Shown here: positions 49,100 through 56,062 of the stretch, piece after piece | Numbering within the stretch: position 1 is the stretch's first letter | Layout: each line of letters starts with the position of its first letter | Source of the DNA: Pandoraea vervacti | GTDB taxonomy: Bacteria; Pseudomonadota; Gammaproteobacteria; Burkholderiales; Burkholderiaceae | NCBI RefSeq assembly: GCF_000934605.2 | Contig: NZ_CP010897.2 | Coordinates: 620,001-684,000, forward strand | Length of the DNA stretch: 64,000 nucleotides | Reading direction: 5' to 3' | Made by a program: the position numbers and the translations under genes | Notes under the pieces: model-generated | What the model was told of the DNA's origin: nothing | The model's input: only the letters and a program-made list of their open reading frames with translations | Databases searched by the model: none

Positions 49100-50917
49100 A
49101 TGCTGACTCTGCTCAACCTTCTCTCCGGCGTGGCGATGCTGATCTGGGGCACACATATCGTGCGCACCGGCGTCCTTCGCGTCTACGGCGCCGATCTGCG
49201 ACGGATTCTGTCGCACAGCATCTCGAATCGTTTCCTTGCCTTCGCGGCGGGCGTGCTCGTCACGGGTCTCGTGCAAAGCAGCAATGCAACGGCGCTCATC
49301 GTGTCGTCGTTCGGTGCGCAAGGGCTGATCGCGCTGGCGCCGGCGTTGTCCATCATGTTGGGCGCAGACGTTGGCACGGCGCTCATGGCGCGGATCCTGA
49401 CGTTCGACCTGCACTGGCTCTCGCCGCTGCTGATCTTCTTCGGCGTCATCTTCTTCCTGTCGCGCAAGCAGACACGCGCCGGCCAACTGGGTCGCGTATC
49501 GATCGGCCTCGGTCTCATCATTCTTGCCTTGCAGCTGATCGTCGGCGCGACCACGCCGATGACGGAAGCCGCCGGCGTCAAGGTACTGTTCGGCTCGCTC
49601 ACCGGCGACGTGATGCTCGATACGCTCATCGGCGCGTTGTTCGCGATGGTGTCGTATTCCAGTCTTGCGGCGGTGCTGCTCACCGCAACGCTTGCCTCGT
49701 CGGGCGTGATTTCACTCAAGGTGGCGCTGTGTCTCGTGATCGGCGCGAATCTGGGCAGCGGCATGCTGGCCATGCTGACCTCGGCCGGGCAGAACGCGGC
49801 CGGTCGTCGCGTGGTATTCGGCAGTCTGCTCTTCAAGCTGATCGGCTGCCTGATCGTGCTGCCGTTCGTCGACTACGCGCCCATGCTCGTGAATTGGCTC
49901 TCGGACGCCCCGGCGCAGGCCGTCGTGAACTTCCACGTGCTGTACAACCTGGTTCGCTGCGTGGTGTGCCTGGCCTTCACCGAGCCCATGGCGCGCCTGT
50001 GCGTGCGACTGCTCGCCGAGAAGCCGGAAACCGACGGCGTGACCCGAGCGCGTCACCTCGATGAGAGCGCGCTCGAAATGCCCTCGCTGGCGCTGGCCAA
50101 TGCCACACGCGAGACGCTGCGCATGGGCGACATCATCGAGCGCATGCTCAACGGATTGCTCGACGTCATCAAGAGCAACGACGTCGCGCGCGCCCGCGAG
50201 ACCCGTCGGCTGGACGACGACGTCGACCATCTCTACACCGCCGTGAAGATGTATTTGACACGCGTGTCGCGCGAGAATCTTAGCGAGCAGGACAGCCGTC
50301 GCTGGACGGACATCATTTCGCTCACGATCAATCTGGAACACGCGGGCGACATCATCGAGCGCATGGTCGTCGAAGTCGAAGAGAAAAAGATATCGCACAA
50401 GCTGTCGTTCTCCGAAGCAGGGTTGCAGGAGATTTGCGACATGCATGCACGGCTGGTGACGAATCTGCAACTCGGCCTGTCCGTGTTCCTGAACACCGAC
50501 CTCAAGAGCGCACAGCGACTCATGGCGGAGAAGGAGAGCTTTCGCGATCTGGAGCGCGCATATTCGTACACGCACCTGAATCGTCTGGCGGGGCAGTCGG
50601 TGCAGAGTATCGAGACGAGTTCGCTGCATCTGGACATCATCAGCGACATGAAGCGTCTCAATTCGCTGTTCTGCTCGACCGCCTATCCGGTGCTCGACGA
50701 TGCCGGCGCGCTGCGCAAGAGTCGCATGCGAGACAAACCGAAGGACGGCAAGGACACCAAGGATCTGAAGGCGCCGAAGGAAGCCAAGGCGTCGAAACTG
50801 GCGGCGCTTGCCGAAGTCGCGACGGCCGCCGCCGGCTCCGTCTCAAGTTCTCGCGACGACAACGAGAGTTCTCACGATGGCCCTGAGCCTGCCGGACATC
50901 CGCACCCTGTTCGATAA
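49100..50917 (+). CDS. Na/Pi cotransporter family protein with PhoU-like C-terminal domain
   Basis: A 605-residue membrane protein. Residues 1-300 hold two Na/Pi-cotransporter repeats, each with the QSS-type motif (GLVQSSNATALIVSSFGAQG and VSYSSLAAVLLTATLASSG); residues 330-550 form a PhoU-like helical domain; the last 50 are Lys/Asp/Ala-rich. E. coli YjbB, of the same design, exports phosphate, so this protein may release excess Pi produced by phosphonate breakdown. Import is also possible. Its last 41 nt overlap the next gene, so the two are coupled. Confidence 0.9.
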   Translation: MLTLLNLLSGVAMLIWGTHIVRTGVLRVYGADLRRILSHSISNRFLAFAAGVLVTGLVQSSNATALIVSSFGAQGLIALAPALSIMLGADVGTALMARILTFDLHWLSPLLIFFGVIFFLSRKQTRAGQLGRVSIGLGLIILALQLIVGATTPMTEAAGVKVLFGSLTGDVMLDTLIGALFAMVSYSSLAAVLLTATLASSGVISLKVALCLVIGANLGSGMLAMLTSAGQNAAGRRVVFGSLLFKLIGCLIVLPFVDYAPMLVNWLSDAPAQAVVNFHVLYNLVRCVVCLAFTEPMARLCVRLLAEKPETDGVTRARHLDESALEMPSLALANATRETLRMGDIIERMLNGLLDVIKSNDVARARETRRLDDDVDHLYTAVKMYLTRVSRENLSEQDSRRWTDIISLTINLEHAGDIIERMVVEVEEKKISHKLSFSEAGLQEICDMHARLVTNLQLGLSVFLNTDLKSAQRLMAEKESFRDLERAYSYTHLNRLAGQSVQSIETSSLHLDIISDMKRLNSLFCSTAYPVLDDAGALRKSRMRDKPKDGKDTKDLKAPKEAKASKLAALAEVATAAAGSVSSSRDDNESSHDGPEPAGHPHPVR

Positions 50918-51425
50918 GTTCGGCTCGATCGCATACAGCGGCGAGCCTGTCACCCAACTGGAGCACGCGCTGCAAAGCGGCGCGCTCGCCGAGCGCGAGG
51001 GCGCCGATGAGGCGCTCGTCGCGGCCAGTTTCCTCCACGATCTCGGCCATCTGCTCAATCTCCAGGGCGAGACGCCCACCGAGCGCGGCATCGACGATCT
51101 GCACCAATATTTCGCATTGCCGTTCCTGAGACCGCTCTTTGACGACGCGGTCCTCGATCCCATTCGTCTGCACGTGGACGCGAAGCGGTGCCTGTGCGCG
51201 ATCGACCCTGAGTACTACGGCAAGCTTTCGGTCGATTCCGTGCGCAGTCTGGCATTGCAGGGCGGGGTGTTCAGCGACGAGGAGGCGACGACGTTCCTGG
51301 CGCGCGATCACGCGCAGGCGGCGCTGCGCCTGCGTCGCTGGGACGACCGGGCAAAGGTCGCCGGCATGCAGACACCCTCGCTCGATCATTACATGAAGGT
51401 GCTGGGGCGCGTGACGATCCAGTAA
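50877..51425 (+). CDS. PhnZ-like HD-domain diiron oxygenase, phosphonate-associated
   Basis: A 182-residue HD-domain protein. The residues that match the PhnZ diiron site are all present with matching spacing: Tyr20 and Glu23 (YSGE), His30, His54-Asp55 (FLHDLGH), His76, His99 and Asp156. PhnZ oxidatively cleaves 2-amino-1-hydroxyethylphosphonate to glycine and phosphate. The partner 2-oxoglutarate hydroxylase (also called PhnY, unrelated to the dehydrogenase here) is not in this window, so the true substrate is open. The start ATG 50877 lies inside the transporter gene. It is the last gene before a strong terminator. Confidence 0.9.
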   Translation: MALSLPDIRTLFDKFGSIAYSGEPVTQLEHALQSGALAEREGADEALVAASFLHDLGHLLNLQGETPTERGIDDLHQYFALPFLRPLFDDAVLDPIRLHVDAKRCLCAIDPEYYGKLSVDSVRSLALQGGVFSDEEATTFLARDHAQAALRLRRWDDRAKVAGMQTPSLDHYMKVLGRVTIQ

Positions 51426-51460
51426 TGCTTGCTTGCCTGCTTGCTCGCTGCGGAAAGCAA

Positions 51461-51496
51461 ACGAGGCCGCGCCGGGGAGATTCGGCGCGGCCTCGT
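51461..51496. terminator. Bidirectional terminator
   Basis: A perfect 13-bp GC-rich stem (ACGAGGCCGCGCC with GGCGCGGCCTCGT, 10-nt loop) lies between the convergent PhnZ-like and membrane-protein genes. Short T-containing tracts follow on both strands. A 9-bp GGTCAGCGA-type repeat follows at about 51534-51562. Confidence 0.8.
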
Positions 51497-51565
51497 CGTT
51501 TCATCGGATGCCCTTGCTGCGCGGGGCAGTCTGCAAGATCAGCAAGGTCAGCGAGGTCGGCGAGG

Positions 51566-52558
51566 TTATCGCGGCAGCCGGGCGCGCCAGACGGCGGGCA
51601 GCAGGCGGAGTACGGCTTTACGCGATGGCTGCCAGAACACCGAGAGCAGGAGCAGCACGCCGCCCACGACGACGGCGGTCGCCGGTAGCGATGCACTGGA
51701 TGCCGTGTAGAACTCGCCGTCGCTTGCCGGGGATGTCATGAACAGGCGCAGGATCGCGCTCATCACGTAGAGCAACGACGAGAGCATGAGCGCGCGTCGA
51801 TCGATGGCAAGCGAGATGGCAGTGAGCACCACGAAGACGGCGATGACCGCGCCCGGATGGTGGGGGGCGAGCATCCAGAAAATCGGATGCGTGACCATGC
51901 AGGCCGAGAGCAGATGAAGCCAGAAGGCGACGTCGGAGCGGATCGTGGTGCGTTGCGGATCCTGGGCGTCCCAGCGCAGCGCCCAGAGGAAGATCGCCAG
52001 ACCTGCCGCGACGTTGCCGACGAGCAGCCACACGCCAACGTTCTCGTCGAGCAGCACGATGGCATGCGCCCACACGACGATCACGACACCGGCAAGGCCC
52101 ATCGCGACGACGGCAGGCACGCGAAAGCGCCACCAGAAGAGGGCGGCGCCAAAGGCGGTGCACAGGCATGTGGCAACGAGGGTCCACGCGCTCATCGACG
52201 CGCGCACGCTTTCGCCGCCCTGGTGCAGCAGCGACGCATTGCCGAAGCCGAGCAACGCGCAGGTGCTGACGAAGCTGAACGAGAAGCACAACGCGGGCAA
52301 CGCCATGCGGCGGCGTCGAACGAAAATCTCGGAGAGTCCCCAGGTCACGGCGGCCGCGACGAGCATTTGCAGCCACGACGGCAGCGCAATGGTGAGCCAC
52401 ACGATGCCGAAGGACAGCAGCCACGAGGCGATGACGACGAAGATATCGTTAAAGCTGGTGACGAGCCGCAACGGTTCGTCATCGACGCGTTGCTGTGTCC
52501 GGGGAGCGGGAATGTCGGACGCCGCGTGCTGCGGCGTAGGAAGATCAGGCGTCGTCAT
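51566..52558 (-). CDS. Multi-helix membrane protein of unknown function
   Basis: I do not recognise a family. The 330-residue protein has a hydrophilic N-terminus of about 40 residues (Pro/Thr/Gln-rich), then about nine to ten hydrophobic helices (for example FVVIASWLLSFGIVWLTIAL, VCTALLGFG-type segments and VVMGLAGVVIVVWAHAIVL-like stretches). It has no signal peptide and no motif that I can link to transport or catalysis. It lies alone between two convergent or tandem units and appears unrelated to the phosphonate genes. Codon use resembles its neighbours. Confidence 0.75.
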   Translation of the reverse strand: MTTPDLPTPQHAASDIPAPRTQQRVDDEPLRLVTSFNDIFVVIASWLLSFGIVWLTIALPSWLQMLVAAAVTWGLSEIFVRRRRMALPALCFSFSFVSTCALLGFGNASLLHQGGESVRASMSAWTLVATCLCTAFGAALFWWRFRVPAVVAMGLAGVVIVVWAHAIVLLDENVGVWLLVGNVAAGLAIFLWALRWDAQDPQRTTIRSDVAFWLHLLSACMVTHPIFWMLAPHHPGAVIAVFVVLTAISLAIDRRALMLSSLLYVMSAILRLFMTSPASDGEFYTASSASLPATAVVVGGVLLLLSVFWQPSRKAVLRLLPAVWRARLPR

Positions 52559-52688
52559 GGCTTGAAGAACGTGAATTCAGGGAGCGAAGTGTAACCGTCG
52601 GACGGATTCACGGCGCCAAAAATCCCGGATGGCTTCAAGCCACGCCCGAAAGCGGGAACATGCCCCGGCTTGCCCATCGATAGGGCGC

Positions 52689-53087
52689 TCAGCCCGCCAA
52701 TGCCGTCGCCTCGATCTCCACGGCTACGCCATGACTCAGCGCCGGTACCGGCACCACGCAACGCGCCGGTTTCGCATCACCGGCCCACGCGGCATAGACG
52801 TCGTTGAACGCTCCCCAGTAGTCCACGCTCGTGATGTACACGCGCACCTGCACCAACCGGCTCACGCTGGAGCCGCACGCACTGAGAATTGCCGCGACGT
52901 TGTCCAGCGCCTGCTTCGCCTGCACTTCGAACGGCGCGTCCACGAGGCGCTCGCCCTCCGGCGTGACGGGCAACTGTCCCGAGACGAAAACGAAGCCGTT
53001 GGCGCAAACGCCGTGCGAATAATGTCCGCGCGGCGGTTGCAACGTCGGTACGTTCACCGATTCGATACCGCGTTCCTGTGTGCTCAT
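52689..53087 (-). CDS. RidA-family enamine/imine deaminase
   Basis: A 132-residue YjgF/YER057c/UK114 protein. The fold pattern is clear (FVFVSGQLPVTPEG, QAKQALDNVAAILSACGSS, VQVRVYITSVDYWGAFNDVY), and the catalytic-type Arg is in KPARCVVPVPAL. RidA hydrolyses reactive enamines such as 2-aminoacrylate that leave PLP dehydratases. The ATG overlaps the stop of the threonine dehydratase gene (ATGA), a direct functional pairing: the enzyme makes the enamine and RidA clears it. Confidence 0.92.
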   Translation of the reverse strand: MSTQERGIESVNVPTLQPPRGHYSHGVCANGFVFVSGQLPVTPEGERLVDAPFEVQAKQALDNVAAILSACGSSVSRLVQVRVYITSVDYWGAFNDVYAAWAGDAKPARCVVPVPALSHGVAVEIEATALAG

Positions 53088-54082
53088 GCGACCTCCCCGA
53101 GTGTGAGTTTGGCGAAACGCGCGAGATCGACGTTGCCGCCGGAAAGCAGGATGCCGACGCGCTTGCCGCGCACGTCGATCTTTCCCTGGAATACTGCCGC
53201 TGCCGCGAGGCATCCGGTCGGCTCCACCACGATCTTCATACGGCTCGCGAAGAACTGCATCGCCTGAACGAGTTCGTCATCCGTCACCGTGAGGATGTCG
53301 TCGACCAGCGCGCGGATGACCGGGAATGTCTGGTTGCCGAGATGCTGCGTCTGCGCGCCGTCCGCAATGGTGCGTGGCGTATCGATGTGCACGATCTCTC
53401 CCGTGCGGAAGCTCTGCTGACCGTCGTTGCCGGCCTCGGGCTCCACGCCATAAATCTCGATGTTCGGATTCAGCGCGCGCGCTGCGACTGCGCTGCCCGA
53501 GAGCAGGCCGCCACCGCCCAGACATACGACAAGGACGTCGAGTTCGCCCGCGTCCTCGATCAGCTCTTTCGTTGCCGTGCCCTGACCCGCCATCACGTGC
53601 GGATGGTCGTACGGCGGGATCAACGTCATGCCACGCTCGGTCGCCAGCCGCCGGGCCAGCGCCTCGCGATCTTCCGTATAACGGTCGTACAGAATGACTT
53701 CCGCGCCGTAGCCACGTGTGGCCTCGACCTTCATTTGCGGGGCGTCCTGCGGCATGAGGATGACGGCTGGCACCCCCAGATCGCGTGCCGACAAGGCAAT
53801 CGCCTGTGCATGGTTGCCCGACGAAAACGCCAGCACGCCGGCGCGCCTTTGCGCGGCGGTGAATTGCGAAATCGCGTTGTAGGCGCCGCGGAACTTGAAC
53901 GCGCCCATGCGCTGAAGGTTCTCCGCCTTGAAGAACAGGCTGGCGCCCGTCATGGCGTTTGCGGTGCGCGACGTGAGCACCGGGGTACGGTGCGCCGCCT
54001 CGCGAATTCGGTCGTGAGCCGCGACGACGTCACCATACGTGATCGCCAGGGAAGCCGAGGTGGCCTGCGTGGGGGTAGTCAT
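53084..54082 (-). CDS. PLP-dependent threonine/serine dehydratase
   Basis: Fold-type II PLP enzyme of 332 residues that eliminates water from threonine or serine (or a related hydroxyamino acid) to the 2-oxo acid. The Schiff-base Lys63 is in LQRMGAFKFRGAYNA; the phosphate-binding glycine loop is VCLGGGGLLSG. There is no C-terminal ACT regulatory domain, so it is of the catabolic short type. 3-Hydroxyaspartate ammonia-lyase is an alternative. The ATG overlaps the upstream regulator stop, and RidA follows. Confidence 0.92.
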   Translation of the reverse strand: MTTPTQATSASLAITYGDVVAAHDRIREAAHRTPVLTSRTANAMTGASLFFKAENLQRMGAFKFRGAYNAISQFTAAQRRAGVLAFSSGNHAQAIALSARDLGVPAVILMPQDAPQMKVEATRGYGAEVILYDRYTEDREALARRLATERGMTLIPPYDHPHVMAGQGTATKELIEDAGELDVLVVCLGGGGLLSGSAVAARALNPNIEIYGVEPEAGNDGQQSFRTGEIVHIDTPRTIADGAQTQHLGNQTFPVIRALVDDILTVTDDELVQAMQFFASRMKIVVEPTGCLAAAAVFQGKIDVRGKRVGILLSGGNVDLARFAKLTLGEVA

Positions 54083-54753
54083 GATGCACCTTTCGGGTCG
54101 GAGAGGTAGGTGTAGACGGTCGAGCGCGCGATACCCAGCGTCCGTGCGACTTCGGCATGCGCCTGGCGCAAATCGAGCAGCCCGCGCGCTTCGACGAGGC
54201 GGATCGCTTCGCGGCGTTGCGCGAGGGTGAGGGCCTGCGGCGTGGTGTTGCGCTGTGCTGCAAACGCGGTGATCAGCGGTGCGATGTCATCCAGACGTCG
54301 GTTCGAAAGCGTCTCCTCGACCGACGCCGGCGCCTGATTCGGCACGTTCACCAGTTGCTGGACGCTTGCCGCCGCCGCTGCCAGCATCGAAATGTCCATA
54401 TTCAGGCAGATGGCAGCGACATAGTCGCCACGGCTGTTCTTCAGCCCGATGGATGTGCTCTTGGCCGGGCGCCCGTCGGGAAACCGGTTGGCGTAGTTTG
54501 CGATGACTTCCGGGAACGCCGGATCGGCAATGCGCGCAAGTCCCATTTCCGTCACCGCGTCGCCCGGCTCGCGGCCCGACAGATTGTTGGCGATGGCCAC
54601 GATGGCATGGTCCGGGTCGGTCAGGTCGTGCAGCACCACTTCGACGAGCGGCGAGAACGTCTGGCCGAGCGCCTCGACGATCTTGCGACCTTCGCGCAAG
54701 AGCAGCGTGTTCTCGTCGAGCTTGCCGGCAGTGGCGGATTTGGCGGGTTTCAT
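54079..54753 (-). CDS. YheO-like PAS/HTH transcriptional regulator
   Basis: A 224-residue regulator with an N-terminal YheO-type PAS-like domain (LGQTFSPLVEVVLHDLTDPD, IANNLSGREPGDAVTEMG, STSIGLKNSRGDYVAAICLN) and a C-terminal HTH (RREAIRLVEARGLLDLRQAH, VARTLGIARSTVYTYL). It heads the dehydratase-RidA operon and probably controls it in response to an amino acid or its product. The ATG abuts a 39-bp palindrome and lacks a ribosome-binding site, so the transcript may be leaderless or a later start may be used. Confidence 0.88.
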   Translation of the reverse strand: MKPAKSATAGKLDENTLLLREGRKIVEALGQTFSPLVEVVLHDLTDPDHAIVAIANNLSGREPGDAVTEMGLARIADPAFPEVIANYANRFPDGRPAKSTSIGLKNSRGDYVAAICLNMDISMLAAAAASVQQLVNVPNQAPASVEETLSNRRLDDIAPLITAFAAQRNTTPQALTLAQRREAIRLVEARGLLDLRQAHAEVARTLGIARSTVYTYLSDPKGAS

Positions 54754-54792
54754 AATTTGACATTATGTCACCGGGTGACGAAATGTCAAATT
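54754..54792. promoter_or_regulatory. Large near-perfect palindrome at the regulator start
   Basis: AATTTGACATTATGTCACC (54754-54772) and GGTGACGAAATGTCAAATT (54774-54792) are reverse complements at 17 of 19 positions. Each arm contains a TTGACA/TGTCA pair, so two or four regulator subunits could bind. It directly abuts the ATG of the YheO-like gene, suggesting autoregulation. Confidence 0.75.
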
Positions 54793-54888
54793 ACGCCCAT
54801 GAAAATGCCCGCTCCCGGTTGACCTCGTGGGGGAGGACACGCCGGGGCGCGGGCAGCACACGCCGCATCTCGCCAACGATGCATCGAC

Positions 54889-55917
54889 TCAGACGAGCCG
54901 CTTTTCCGCCAACTCGCTCTTGAGATAGCCGTAGTAAATCGGCGCGGCGATCAGGCCCGGCAACCCGAAGGCGGCCTCCAGAACGATCATCGCCAACAGC
55001 AATTCCCAGGCACGCGACTGGATCTGCGTGCCGACGATGCGAGCGTTCAGGAAGTACTCGAGCTTGTGAATGACAATCAGAAAGATGAGCGCCGAAATTG
55101 CCACGTACAGCGACACCGACAGGCCGAGCACTACGATGAACGTATTCGAGATCAGATTGCCGACGACCGGTAACAACCCGACCACGAACGTCACGACGAT
55201 CATCGTTTTGCGCAACGGCAGATGAATGTCGAAAAGCGGCAAGATGCCCACGAGGAAGATGGCCGTGAACAGGGTGTTGATCGCGGAAATCTTGACCTGT
55301 GCGAAGACGATGCGGCGAAACGCGTCGCCGAACAGCGTCACGCGGCGAGTGAGTGCGGCAGCCAGCGGTTGCATGTGATGCACCGGACGTATGGACGAAA
55401 GCGCCACGAGCGCCCCAAGCACCAGCCCGACGATGATATGAACCATGGCGTTGAGCGCTTCCTTGCCGACCAGCGACATCTCCTGCGTGTGGTCCTTCAG
55501 GAATCCGGTCACGGCCTGATGGATGTCTTCGCCGTCCGCCGGCAGACGATCGGTGACCCACATCGGCAATTGCGAGCGCGCCTGCTCGACCGCTTCCATC
55601 ATGCGGCCGTTGATGTGTTCCAGATGGCCCGCATCGCTGCGAAAGAAGGTGATGACACCGAAGATCAGCGCCGTCATCAGAGCAACGATGACGGCCGAGA
55701 GCAGCGCCACCGCGACCAGCCGGGCACGCTCGCTGGAGATGCGCAGTTGCAGGCGCGGCCCCAGCACGTGGACCAACTGATAGACCACCATGCCCGCGAG
55801 CACCGCCGAGAGCAGGTGGATGTGAAGAATCAGCCAAAGGGCCCCGGCGGCGAAGACGTAGCTTGCCAGTTCGACCCAGAAGTTGCGGTCCGGAGTCCAG
55901 CCAGAGCGCGGTTCCAT
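54889..55917 (-). CDS. AI-2E family (PerM/YdiK-type) permease
   Basis: A 342-residue membrane protein of the AI-2E transporter family. It has paired N-terminal helices (VFAAGALWLILHIHLLSAVL), a soluble segment at about 110-150 with amphipathic helices, and a C-terminal bundle with ISAINTLFTAIFLVGILPLF, VVGLLPVVGNLISN and LPGLIAAPIYYGYLKSEL. The name comes from TqsA, which exports autoinducer-2; many relatives have other or unknown roles, including Na/H exchange. It lies between unrelated operons and is probably transcribed alone. Confidence 0.88.
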   Translation of the reverse strand: MEPRSGWTPDRNFWVELASYVFAAGALWLILHIHLLSAVLAGMVVYQLVHVLGPRLQLRISSERARLVAVALLSAVIVALMTALIFGVITFFRSDAGHLEHINGRMMEAVEQARSQLPMWVTDRLPADGEDIHQAVTGFLKDHTQEMSLVGKEALNAMVHIIVGLVLGALVALSSIRPVHHMQPLAAALTRRVTLFGDAFRRIVFAQVKISAINTLFTAIFLVGILPLFDIHLPLRKTMIVVTFVVGLLPVVGNLISNTFIVVLGLSVSLYVAISALIFLIVIHKLEYFLNARIVGTQIQSRAWELLLAMIVLEAAFGLPGLIAAPIYYGYLKSELAEKRLV

Positions 55918-56062
55918 GAAATGACGTCCTTAAAAATACCTTGCGATGCCTCGCGCCGCAGTCATGCCGCAATCAGACCGCATTCATGCCGCATTCACGC
56001 CAATAAGTCATGGGCGGCGCTGGTGCGCTGTCCCTGGGCGGTGCTGCCTGACGGCGTCTTGC

